From NCBI GenBank assembly GCA_036877525.1, contig JAZGTH010000072.1, positions 868,001 through 932,000 of the forward strand: 64,000 nt of DNA, in the 5' to 3' direction. Under the pieces are notes generated by a model, which saw only the letters and a program-made list of their open reading frames with translations, was not told the DNA's origin and did not search any database. Of this stretch, positions 17,048 through 27,795 are shown piece after piece. Each line of letters opens with the position of its first letter. Positions within the stretch are counted from its first letter, which is position 1. Position numbers and translations under genes: made by a program. The DNA is from Chromobotia macracanthus (Eukaryota > Chordata > Actinopteri > Cypriniformes > Botiidae).

Positions 17048-19174
17048 GGCATCAGCTTTGAATAAGATTTAAAGCGGGGATAACAACTAAAGGAATACAC
17101 AAGCATCTCATTTAATTACCCAGAGGAGTGGACGGCTATGTGCAGACTGAAGAAAGCTTTGAGTGACATCATCAGATATTTGAATTCCAACCCCGTCTCT
17201 CCAGGCCAACGTCATTATCACATCAACAAAGCATTCGGTTTGCCTGTTGTGACATAGCAAAGTCAGCAAAACACAATGCTGAGGTCATACAGCATATGAT
17301 TTCAGAATTGTGGCTAATTTGCAGCAACAATGCAAATAAAGTGCTGTGACTATCATGACTGTGAGAAAAACTCATGGAAATTATGATCAAAACTATGATC
17401 ATATTTGCTTTGGCAAAAACAAGATCAAACAGATCTCATACAAAAAAAAGCCAGAGAATATTCCAGACTGCAGCACGAGGCAGCTTTGGCCAGGCAGATG
17501 CTTGAAATCGGACTCTCCAGCATAATTATCCACCATTGTGTTCCCTCAGCCATTAAGAACCACAAATAATTTGGCCAACCAATACAGCGGCACGCTTGCT
17601 CAAAGCTGGCATCATTTTTGAGACCATGTCCTCATGCAGATTCTAACACGACTATGTAGAATTGCCATGTTGCCAGGATTGATGTGTGGTGTGCGAGTAA
17701 AAGGCTAATTGGAGGTAGAACAATTACGGCTGAAATTTATGGAAGATGTAGGGGAACACAGGATGGAATTCATTCTGCTCTTGACAGATGAGACAAAGAT
17801 AAACGCCTGTCGCCAATATAATTACTGGGGCTGTAATTGCTGAAATGGTCCTCAATTTGTCTGTGTCTGCTTTGTCTGTTTACCATTCCAAATTATTCTG
17901 CAGCAACCAAACACATTTATAATAAAAAGGTATCATTTATCATTTAGAGGTATCATTTAGATTAGAGTCCAAAGATGGCTTCAGCTTATCTTCTCTCTTC
18001 TAAACCACAGCTGATGCCTGTACAGAATAAATGCAGTGTTTTAACCTGAATGCCAAATGCTTAAAGCAGGCAATAAACGATCTTGCTGGCTGAGTTTCCC
18101 GCAATCAAATTCTAGTAATAAAATCCACACATGTGGGCATCTGAGTGCGTGATACAAACATTTGTAAATCAAGAACATTTCTGTCCCAAAGTATTACACA
18201 AACACAAATCAGATAAAATTCTGTTTTTAATACAAATACCTTAATTACATAACAACAGCATGTTGCAGGTACATCAAACCTCTAAATCTGTTTTTAATAA
18301 ATGGGTTCATGTGTTTCACTTTAAATAAATGATTAAGAATGGTCTTTTTTCAGGCAGTAAATGGACATCTAAACAGAGGATAAGGACCTCTGGACAGGTG
18401 GCAACCCCCCCCCCAATCCCTCACATAATACCCAGCAGTCAGCTCCCATAATAGCTAGTATTTTGCTGGCATTTGAAACCAGTCAGCACAAATTAAAAAT
18501 CCCCTTCTGTTTACAGACATATGCTGTGATATCTGGCTCTGACTAAACTGTCATTCATACACCTAATAGATTAACACTTTATTTTATAGCATCCGTGTTA
18601 CAGATATTATATATAACTATTATTCACTATTAAAATATAAGCTACATGCAACAATGTGCTAATTATAATGGCAAAGATGCAAATGCATGTAACACAGGAC
18701 TTCAAAGAGCTTAATAAAAAGAGAAAAGAAGAAAAAAAAGATTTTGTTAAGAAAAAAACAAAAAGAGATTAAAAACATTTAAATTCATTTTCAACTTACT
18801 AACATGTAGGCTCTAAAAAAGTATTTTTTGTGGATTCTTCCTTAAGAAGAATGCCCTAACAGCACCTATGCAAAATTCTTATGCAAAGCTCATGTACACA
18901 TTTTAATAACATGGACCTACAGATACTTGTGAATGTGCAATTTTGTTGATGATGAAACAGTTTTGGAAACAGAGTGGGTCAGATGGAAAGACAGAGGGAT
19001 GGATCCGGGTCAGACAAGTGTGTATGTGAGTGTCATAAAAGCAGCTTGTATGTAGGCCATAGTAGAAGCAGACTGATAGTACAGATGGCAGCACCAGCTC
19101 AGCACCTCTCACAGTCACATCCTTCAAAACACTTGCGGCTAAACCAATTCAGAAAGCTACTGCTAAATGTCAAC

Positions 19175-19180
19175 AAGTGT

Positions 19181-19218
<38 letters not shown>
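19175..19218. repeat. (GT)n microsatellite
   Basis: GT dinucleotide tract with one TATG interruption at its left end, in the first intron of the ypel2-like gene. Confidence 0.95.
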
Positions 19219-19220
<2 letters not shown>

Positions 19221-20265
19221 ATGAGAATCACTGATGTTGTGATAACAAAACAGTACAACACAAGTACACAACACACAATATGATAAAAGCACATTTCTCT
19301 TTCACAATTTAAATTATCAATCATACAATAAATGCCATACAATTAAATGGTTTTTAGTATAATTTATTTAATATATATTGAAAGGTGTTTGTTTATATTT
19401 TGCATGTTTCATAATAATAGTAAGCTGCACCTAAAAATACAGTCATATGTGTATTTATATAAGTTAAATTAGTAACATTTTAAAACTTACTGAATATGCT
19501 GTATCTATGCTGTAATCTATATTGTGGTGCTTTTTACAATTGCACACTGTTTTGCCATGACTATTGTAATACTTTAACTATACATTGTGTAACATGAACA
19601 CAAAAATAATGTCCACTATTACCCAATGATCTTACTTTCTCACTATTCTGTCAGACCACTTTTAAGCTCCCTTGAATAAAGACTCTCACTCTATGTACAA
19701 ACTATAGCTGTGCTCTCTATGTATAAAAACAGCTTGGAACATGCTCAAAGCCTATTGAATTTACATTTCATGTGCAATTTACATAGCAAAACACAAATAC
19801 ACTTAACTAAAAATGGCTAAAGGGGAGGACATATTGATAACATGCAGGTACATACATACATTGTTTTATTCTTTATTTTTCCATGTGCTGATGTGCCAAC
19901 ATTTGCTGGAAGTGTTGCATTAGTTACATACTAATTCTTCCTGCATTCAATGCACAATTTAGGGAACACAGATGACAGCTAGAGAGGACATACTGTTGCC
20001 ATTCCAGCTATGCAATGTTGCATTGACGTTTTCTGTAGATACATTATCTGACTTTGAATCAAGCCTGGCATCCATCAATGGCATTAACTCCAAACTCAAC
20101 CTCCAAGTACTCCGACTACACAAGCTTAATTTAGTGAGCTGTCATATACTCCCATTTCTTTAGTTAATAACAGCAATTAAAATTTGTAAGAGAAACTTTT
20201 AAACGTATGTCATAAAGAAGCATCAAAATCACTATCAATGCGTGCAATGCGTACAGTCATTTTAC

Positions 20266-20450
20266 CTTGAATGAAAAGACGCGCCGATCGAGCTTTCTCT
20301 ATTTCCTTAAAACTGCAACTTCATTCAGAAACGATCAACAATTATTTGCACAACACAAAGTTTCCTGTTATCCTTCATCCGCTCCTCACCTCCGGGACAT
20401 CGCACTGTAAATACAGCGCAGAAGAGCATCGGGCCTTACTATACAAGCTC
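20266..20450 (-). other. ypel2: ypel2-like untranslated first exon (probable)
   Basis: A consensus minus-strand donor (AAG|GTAAAA) at 20266 lies 4.8 kb upstream of the coding exon's acceptor and just downstream of a CCAAT-rich promoter segment. The transcription start is estimated only from the CCAAT cluster. Confidence 0.5.
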
Positions 20451-20469
20451 TTGTTTTGATTGACAGCCA

Positions 20470-20550
20470 GACAGCCAATAGATGACACAGATTGGCCTAG
20501 TAACAATATGCTGATTGGCCATCAGAAAAACAGGACGAACCAATGAACGA
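20470..20550 (-). promoter_or_regulatory. ypel2: CCAAT-box cluster, ypel2-like promoter
   Basis: Four CCAAT pentamers occur within about 70 bases: CCAAT at 20475-20479 and 20540-20544, ATTGG at 20491-20495 and 20514-20518. Multiple spaced CCAAT boxes are characteristic of NF-Y-driven TATA-less promoters. The position just upstream of the inferred untranslated exon fits. Confidence 0.55.
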
Positions 20551-21216
20551 CCGCTAAGGATATGCAGGCGAAAACCCAAACATTCGTGATGTGTCAGTCT
20601 GTAAACACTCAAATCTGACGTGCAAGTAAATTAATCTTAATGAAATTATTAAATTTAGTTTTTCCATTGTTACCGCAAATAAAGGTAAGTTGGGAGTAGG
20701 TTGTAAGTCTTTACTGGCACTACATGGGACTGTTTAAAAAGTATACCGAGTCTTATTTCTGACTGACAAAGTGAACTATAGCGCCCCTCGGCGCCATGTA
20801 TTCACGTATTTGGTATAATATAACAATAACTTGCACAAGTTTTTAATTTCTTGGTTAATTATATACAATTATTTCTCCAAACAACAACAAAAAAGAGCAT
20901 ACAGAAAATGCAGCTTGTGTACGTAGACATTTTTTAAAAGGGGGACGTGAATTCAGTTTACAAACAAATCTTTGTTTTGTTATGATATTGTTTACTGTAC
21001 CAGATATTTATGGTTTTTACTTATTGCTGATTTTGTTCTTGATAGCATTGTGAATGCAACATTTCTTAATTTGTTACAATTACGTGTACAATATAATTAA
21101 CAAATTAAAATGTATGTGAAAACAAAAGGATGAGCAAGGTGATCTTAATACAGCATCTTTTTGTGTATACTTGTCCTATGGATGTGTCAACAGTGCATAT
21201 AAGTGCACAGTTTGTA
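20551..21216. other. Intergenic, nothing recognised
   Basis: AT-rich spacer between the ypel2-like promoter and the smg8 remnant. No open frame with family resemblance and no repeat that I recognise. Confidence 0.5.
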
Positions 21217-21722
21217 TTACTGTGGAGTTGTGTTGGCATGCAGAATGCCCTTCATCACCCTGAAATTCATCAGTCCATCAGGGGCAGCACAATCTAAGGT
21301 TTCTTTCTTCTCCTGTGTAGAGCAAATGGTCAGTTGCAGAAAAATGTAATGTTTCATGTAATGTTTCTTACCTGGCTTTGGCAGCAGATGAAATTTGTGC
21401 ACACAGTGCTGATCTGTAAGGTTTTGCTCCTCACAAAGCTGATGTCCATTACTCCAGAATTTGTAACAATCTTCATGAAGCTGCAGGGCATACCTTTAAA
21501 AAGGCAACTCCCCTGGCATGCTGGCTGTACACTCGCAACGCCTGAGCCAGCTGATTCTTGTGCACTGAAGTGGTGTAATTATGGGGAACGTTTGACTGGG
21601 AAGCACTGTGAGCTGGGGCAAGGCCTTCTGACACCTGCTTTTTGAGAACTTTGCAGAAACCCCTCCAGGACTTTGAGCTGACCCTGCATCTTGAAGGAGA
21701 GCTCAGCAGTGTCATCTTCACT
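21217..21722 (-). pseudogene. smg8: Decayed smg8 remnant (frameshifted, internally deleted)
   Basis: SMG8 is a subunit of the SMG1 kinase complex in nonsense-mediated decay and is normally nearly 1000 residues. Here three minus-strand frames hold consecutive SMG8-like pieces: AELSFKMQGQLKVLEGF near 21700-21655, then CKVLKKQVSEGLAP and KNQLAQALRVYSQHARG to about 21495, then YALQLHEDCYKFWSNGHQLC and QHCVHKFHLLPKP to 21372. A one-base insertion (AAGGTATGCC) separates the second and third. After a donor-like CCAG|GTAAGA and a short gap comes EKKETLD...PDGL fused directly to LMNFRVMKGILHANT, resembling the extreme C-terminus of SMG8 with the intervening several hundred residues missing. It lies in the same orientation between ypel2-like and prr11, as SMG8 does in human. 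The SMG8 identity rests on remembered sequence. Confidence 0.75.
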
Positions 21723-22079
21723 GTTTTGTATCATTACCTGATAACGTCTGTATGCAACATGGACCAATTTGTATCCTCTATAACTATATCCTCTATAATT
21801 TCTGATTGCAACAGTGCTATTACGTTCATGGGCACCTCCATTGTGGCTAGACACAAGTGGGCGGGGCTTAGCGATGAAAGTTTATGTGAGCTCAGGAAAA
21901 AGACTACGGGCATGCGTAAAAACAGTTTTACTTATTTAATTGTAAAATCAGTGTTTTCCCACTGTTATATCGCACAGTATCAATTATATAAACAGTATGT
22001 GCACTATAAACGGTATAAATATAAGTCAACATTTACATTTTCCAAATGCAAACATTTAAATCACAAATATATCCAATAT
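21723..22079. other. Intergenic, nothing recognised
   Basis: AT-rich spacer between the smg8 remnant and the prr11 3' end. The 155-codon plus-strand frame crossing it overlaps the remnant antisense and has random composition. Confidence 0.5.
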
Positions 22080-22942
22080 TTATTTCAGATTGTTTATTTA
22101 CTGCAATAATCGTTTAGATACAAATAAAATTGTTTTAGAAAAAAATACTGCAAGGACAAAACATTAAAAACTTTTAAACCATTTGGTGTTAACATTCAAA
22201 ACTGACCAATCAACATAAAACAAAAACAAAAAAAGCTTCCTGAGTCTCACAATGTCAGGAATGGTTATACAAAGACATTACACATCATGCATTAAGTTTT
22301 ACAGCATGCGTAGAACACCAGTAGGATATTAATATCACGTAATTATTAAGTAATTACACCCCAGTGCAAACTTTAGCACACAGAATCAGGTTTTATATTT
22401 TACAGATGCCACGTTATTTTTTGCACATGCCCCAATCACATTCAGTAACAGTAATTATGACCTGCATATTTCATCAAGTGAATACAATACCTTGATGTAC
22501 CATATCAGTATTTGCTACACATTTAATTTTCATACAGCATGCAGTTGTTGTTCTTTATACTGGTAAAATGGAGCAAGAAAGCCATTTCACAAGCACTAAG
22601 TAATACACTATGATGTTATTAGCATTGTTACTATAGTAACATGGCCATATGAACTGGTGAAAACTATGAACACTGTCACAGTAAACATTTAAAACAAAAC
22701 AAATGAAGATACAAGGCATAACTGTTAGGTATTGTATTACCGAAAAGGACATACAAACACAATGTGCAATAACAATGAAAGGTTAAAACAATAAAATAGT
22801 CCATTTATTCACTTAAATAGACTTCAGTGGTGATAGTCTTGCTGTTAAAACATTCTGTAAAGTTGTACACAGACAGAAATGAAACACTTCTGGTATTAAA
22901 CTTAAAAATAAAACAATTTTCCATCAAATTAAAGCAGGGGTC
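22080..22942 (-). other. prr11: prr11 3' UTR (probable)
   Basis: Downstream of the prr11 coding exons. Minus-strand AATAAA-type signals lie near 22080-22115 (plus-strand TTTATTT twice), which would end the transcript there. The extent is inferred. Confidence 0.4.
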
Positions 22943-24901
22943 TCAGAGGGTAGCCTAAAATTCCAGAGAACAATGTAAAATCTGTGATTTATTTAAAGAT
23001 CAAACTGTTACATACCAGCTCCTTGCTTCCTAAAGCTTTGGTCATGCTTATATCAAGGCTTGAATCCATCAACTTATTCTCCTTATTACACAGTGGTGTA
23101 CCGCCAGGACTCCTGAGAAGTAACAACATGCCATTTGACATTGACTTTTCAGTTAGAAACATATTTTCTCCTTGCATAGTCTATTTGTAAATGTGTAAAG
23201 TGATCTTGCCTGCTCATGTGGACTTTTCGAAGCTGTACCCGAAGATTCTGTGAACTTTTGGTTGGTGTCCTGCATAAAACAGCAACAACAACAAAAAACC
23301 CCTAAACCTTCATAACGCTTTAAACAAAAATAAATATATCTGTAAGACATGAAGAGCATTACCTTCCAAGGCTTGATCTAAGCTTTACTGACAGGTCAGA
23401 ATGAGAGCGTCGCAGACGGACTTTCTGTAGGTCGGCGAGTGTGACCAGTGGTGTTCTTATGTCTGAAGATATCTGTAAAGGACATTCCGTCAGCCATCTT
23501 CAATACAGACAAAATGCATCACTGAATTAAAGAAAACAGACACAGAATCTTTCACTCACCTGAGTTTTATTGGTTACCGTCACCTTTCTTAATCGTATTG
23601 TTCGAAGATCTTGAAGAGTCACAGCAACATGACCATCTCGTTTCTCCTTGTAGGGAACAGGAAGGAAATTTGAAAAAAAAAAAGTCATAACATTTTTTCT
23701 TCAAAAAGCAAAGGAAATTGAACAGTAATGTAATTACCTTCAGAGAGGGAGGCTGTACAGTCTTGCTGGGATTTAAGGCCACTTTTGGAGCAGCAAACGT
23801 GGTTGGAAGTGGAGGAGGTGGTGGAGGAGGAGGTGGTGGAGGAGGTGGAAGGAAGACAGGTGGAGGAGGTGGTGGTGGTATAGAACAATGAACAGCATCA
23901 CACACTTCCCACCTGTAGTTTTTGGTACTTGGGACAACTGAAACAAAATTAGAACCCATTATATTCTTCTACAAGTTACAAACAACATAATTGTGGGTAA
24001 AATATGACATAAAATTCAATCTGCCAGTGGGGCTGAAACGTTCTAACCTTCAGAGTGGAATGCAACTGCACTATTTCCATTTGTAGTTCCTGTACTTTCT
24101 GGTGAAGGGACTCCACTCTTTGTGCATAGCCTCTCCAGAAGAGGAAAACATTTAGGAAGCCAGAACATGTCTAAAGAAGTGGACCAGAAAATGGGGCAAA
24201 ATTATTTTGTGTGACATCTGAAATGTGAAACTCCAACACATCCATGAAATCACAAAAAAAAAAACTTACATTATTTATTGTATTCCTGAATTTTTGCACA
24301 ATACTTCCAACTGCAAAAAACAGTGATCCAATACTTGGTGTTAAAGACAGTTGTTTAGTGTCTTGAACACTGGTCTCCAACTTTGTTTTGTTGTTTGGAC
24401 TAGGTGAAAGCAATACCACAAAGTAAAGTTCAGTACGTATATGTTTATGTAAATATATGTTTAATATATACACATATAGTTATATTGTTGTAAATACATG
24501 CAGTCTTCGCAGATATAGAAATGAATGTCACTCACACAGGGGCCGTTGGTGTGACGGAAGTCCTAAGCGGCTGCTTGCTTTTAATGGCCCAGCGGCGACT
24601 GCTGCCATTTTTCTTCCTCCGCCGCTGAAAGGCACTCCCGAGGCCCTGTTAACAAATTCACATTTTGACGTTAAGTTATATTATTAAGTAACACTTAATG
24701 GAAAATGAGGAGCTAAAAACGCCGGACACATTCATGGACGTCCGTCAACTCGAGCTGCAGTCCTGCGTGCATGCAACTTTCTGCAAGTTCTTATTTAAAA
24801 AGGCTTAACCCTGATCAATCGATTAAAACTGCACTAACGTTTTGCATGCATAAATAATAAATAATAAATAATTCGTAACAACACACCCTGTATCCGGCCA
24901 T
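22943..24901 (-). CDS. prr11: Proline-rich protein 11
   Basis: Cell-cycle-associated nuclear/cytoplasmic protein. Coding exons: 24901-24887, 24645-24536, 24399-24270, 24170-24048, 23968-23738, 23646-23560, 23472-23363, 23269-23210, 23112-23016, and a tentative last exon 22954-22943, about 324 residues (human 360). Seen: a basic N-terminus (FQRRRKKNGSSRRW), a predicted coiled coil (RVESLHQKVQELQMEIVQLH), a proline run interrupted only by VFL, then two repeated D-L-x-x-(I/V)-R-L-R modules and the family signature RSPGGTPLCNKEN. The proline exon must start at 23968 (CTTGTAG|AAG) rather than the nearer GTTTCAG, because only this keeps the frame. The intron between 23210 and 23112 has a GC donor. 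The three final residues are uncertain. prr11 faces styxl1 head to head. Confidence 0.88.
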
Positions 24902-25220
24902 CTCAGCAGCGGCTGACAGCTGTATGCCTGATTTTGAAAATTGTTCCTCCTTGTTAACCAGCCAATAGGGGCGCAGATGAAGGGCAAGAAGGCGGGTCTT
25001 ACGATTGATTGGCTAGAGAAACCGGAAACGGTATCTTTTTGATGGGAGTGCGTTCAACCAAACGAGGCGGGTTTTATTAGTTACCATAACAGCGGAGTAA
25101 ACGATGATCTGTAAGCAAGAGAAAGTTGTTTACCAACAATCAATAACGATAAATGAGAATTAATATTGCAAAACCAAGTAACGTTTTGTTAGGGGACATA
25201 CAGGTTCGTGTTAGACTGTA
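24902..25220. promoter_or_regulatory. Bidirectional promoter, prr11 / styxl1
   Basis: The start codons of prr11 (minus) and styxl1 (plus) are about 320 bases apart. Between them are two CCAAT boxes in opposite orientation (24962-24966 and ATTGG at 25008-25012), GGCGGGT motifs at 24991 and near 25065 that resemble E2F sites, and a TTTGAA element near 24934. NF-Y control of the mammalian PRR11 promoter is reported in the literature; here the partner gene is styxl1. Confidence 0.65.
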
Positions 25221-26958
25221 ATGGCTGGACAAGTTCTTTGTGAGGCAACACATCTGTACAACATCCTAAACCAACACACGAGTCAGTCGAGGCTTGCAGA
25301 CTGCAACTATCTCTGTCTGATCGGTAAGAATTAGAAAGTCATTCCTGCTAAAAAAATACGCCGTCACATGAACATAGAGAACTGACAGTGTTCATGTATA
25401 CGTGTTTATTTATTTGCATATCAATGCTGTTGTTTTTGTTGTTCTGTTGCATTTTCCTTTAATATCCTGTCTTTTATAATCAATAAGAACAGCTAATAAT
25501 AATAATAATAATAATAGTTTTATTTTTTAGATGCCCGTCCAGCAGAATCATATAACGTCAGCCATATCATTACTGCCAGAAATGCAAAATGGGTATGTTT
25601 CAGTTTGATGTGTTTATTCAGTGAAATAAACTAATTACTAAAGTACATGGTTTATTTATGACTTTTTTCTGAATTATAGCTTTTTTGTCTTGCCAATTTT
25701 AAAGGATTCTGAAGGAAAGTTTATTACACCCATGGATGTTGAGATTGAAAGTATGAGGTACATCATCGTTTATGACAGCAGCACACATTCTTTATTAGAC
25801 TCAGGTAAGGCACTAACACCCGTTTTGTATCATGTTATGAAATCTGATACAAATGTTATAAGTATATGTATGTTATAGGTCCAGCTATAGACTGTGCAGA
25901 CAGCTTGGAAAAGGCAAGCCTCTTTCCCATTCGGATTCTTATTGGTGGCTATGAGAAGTTCTCGGCACTCTACCCTTTCCTAAGAACTCAAACAATTCTT
26001 TACACAATTAGGGTATTTCTCTTCATAGACAAACTTTTGGTATACTTTTGCTGTTCATATTTTAATAATCACTTCACATATAATTAAATCCATAGGAACT
26101 GGAAAGCCTGAAGCCCTATCCTGTGGAAATCTTACCTGGCCAGCTTTACATGGGGGATTACTTACAGGCAACGAATCCTCAGATCCTCAAAGATCTAAAA
26201 GTGAAAGCACTTGTCAATGTCTCTGATGAATGCAGTCTATTGTAAGCAACCCACCCGTTCATATATGTATATGTAGAAATATAATTTGTTTTAGTTCAAT
26301 TGAATTTCACCTGACTACTGCCCGAACAGCCCTTTGTTTTGCTTTTTGAAACAAATATATGAAACTGATTTTTTTCAATCTAGGTTTAAAAAGGCAAACT
26401 GCACAGTCCTGCATATCCGAATTGCAGATTCTGTAGAAGCGGATTTATTAATTTCTTTTGAGAGAATTTGTGCATTTATTGGTAAGTAATGAGAAAAGTT
26501 TTGTTCAGTGGTTGAACAGTGCAACTCAATTCTATTATCATTTACTTAATATTCATTTAAGACTAGAATTAAACAACATGCTAACTGTAAATTAAACTGA
26601 CTGTGAAACTGTTAAATATTGCAGGATCCCACGTCAATGCTGCCTCTCCTGTTATAATTTTTTCTACTTATGGGAGAAGTCGATGCAGTGCTGTGGCAAT
26701 GGCGTATCTCATGCATCACCTTAAATACACACTAAGGGTATTGTTTTTTACATTTAAAATGACAGTTTTTGTATTTGCTCTATTAGTACTCTACAGTATT
26801 TTGTCTACTGTGGCATTTGAATATAGGAGGCATGGGATCATATTCAGCAATGCAAATCCAACATGAGGCCAAATCGGGGATTTGTGCAGCAGCTTTCCGA
26901 CTGGGAATTTCAGACTCTTGGGAACAGAGCGACAGACATTTCAGAGCCTAACTACTAA
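25221..26958 (+). CDS. styxl1: Serine/threonine/tyrosine-interacting-like 1 (pseudophosphatase)
   Basis: STYXL1 (MK-STYX) is a catalytically inactive dual-specificity-phosphatase relative. Exons: 25221-25323, 25531-25592, 25705-25804, 25879-26012, 26096-26241, 26384-26481, 26625-26737, 26827-26958, giving 295 residues (human 313). The N-terminal half is a rhodanese/CDC25-like domain (DARPAESYNVSHI at about residue 35 onward, then IRILIGGYEKFSALYPF). The C-terminal half is a DSP fold starting near residue 143 (PYPVEILPGQLYMGDY) with INV-like ALVNVSDEC. The signature loop reads F-S-T-Y-G-R-S-R (residues 227-234): the His-Cys pair of active enzymes is replaced by Phe-Ser, so Ser228 stands where the nucleophilic Cys should be. 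A polyadenylation signal AATAAA is at 27249-27254. Confidence 0.95.
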
Positions 26959-27254
26959 CTACAGTCATTTTCTTTTAAAATCTCTTTTACACTGTACTTT
27001 CATATTCAATGATTTCCTAGACCCATATCTGCTAAATTGTATTAATTTATAAATTAATTATAATTATAAATATCAATTAAAGTAATATATAAATGTAGTA
27101 TGTTGGTCAAAAACCATCTAATGAGGACCAATAAACCTATTGTACAGACAACGGCAGAAAGGGCAAACACGCTTTAAGCTGTAAAACAGTCTCAGTAGAT
27201 TCAGTAAATTCTGCACTGTGCAGAATTTGTTTGAATGTATAGCTTTAAAATAAA

Positions 27255-27795
27255 GGTCGGTCTGAAAAAGGTTGGACAATGTCTGCATTTTCTTCTACAT
27301 GACATGACTAAGCCCAGCAATTTTGTTAAAATGTCTAATTTGTCTTGCATCTACAGTGTGACAACAAAAATGTTTTGATTACAGTTATAAGGAACTTAAT
27401 AAGACTCAATGTGAAAAAAAAGCTTTATTCACATAACTGTAAAGATGACCCTTTTGCTTATTTAAGTACTTAAGCATTGTTGTTTGGACTATGTTGGGAT
27501 TCATACACTCACTCAAATACTGGGCGTATGAGCAGAAGTGAATGACGTGACAGTGGAACGTCTATGACGCGTCGCTCTTGTTTTGAAAACGCTCATTGGT
27601 CAGAATTCATGGTGGGGCGTGGAATAGATCGCAAACTCTGTCTTTGATTGGCTACGTGACATGGGAAGCGGCGTTCACATGACAGACGTTTGTTAAGATA
27701 GCGAGTTAGCCATTCCACCAGCGGTTGATCGGACCGCAAGATCCTGTTCGCAAATAACACGGGACGGTAACTTTCAATAAATAAACTCTCTGGAA
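27255..27795. promoter_or_regulatory. tmem120a: styxl1-tmem120a spacer and tmem120a promoter
   Basis: The right half (about 27535-27795) is GC-richer with inverted CCAAT boxes at 27595-27599 and 27647-27651, TGACGCGTC near 27565 and TACGTGAC near 27654. This fits a TATA-less promoter immediately before the tmem120a start codon. The left half shows nothing recognisable. Confidence 0.5.

Larger units (their letters stand above)
15445..20265 (-). other. ypel2: ypel2-like first intron (4.8 kb)
   Basis: Runs from the 5' UTR donor (minus-strand AAG|GTAAAA near 20266) to the acceptor CACAG|TCACCATG just before the start codon. No other coding exon is supported. It holds two cyprinid-type interspersed repeats at about 16330-17047 and a (GT)n tract near 19175-19218; the rest shows nothing recognisable. 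Confidence 0.55.

Noticed and set aside
21642..22109. 155-codon plus-strand frame
   Set aside because: Overlaps the antisense of the smg8 remnant, then AT-rich sequence with random composition; no splice or family support.
23685..23888. Thr/Ser-rich minus-strand frame beside the proline run of prr11
   Set aside because: It is the +1 frame of a CCT/CCA repeat; the proline frame fits PRR11 and its flanking exons.
23939..23948. GTTTCAG as the acceptor of the prr11 proline exon
   Set aside because: It would put the exon out of frame; CTTGTAG at 23969 keeps the frame.
24902..25220. ska2 expected as the divergent partner of prr11
   Set aside because: The plus-strand gene is clearly rhodanese/DSP-like styxl1; no SKA2-like peptide was seen in the window.
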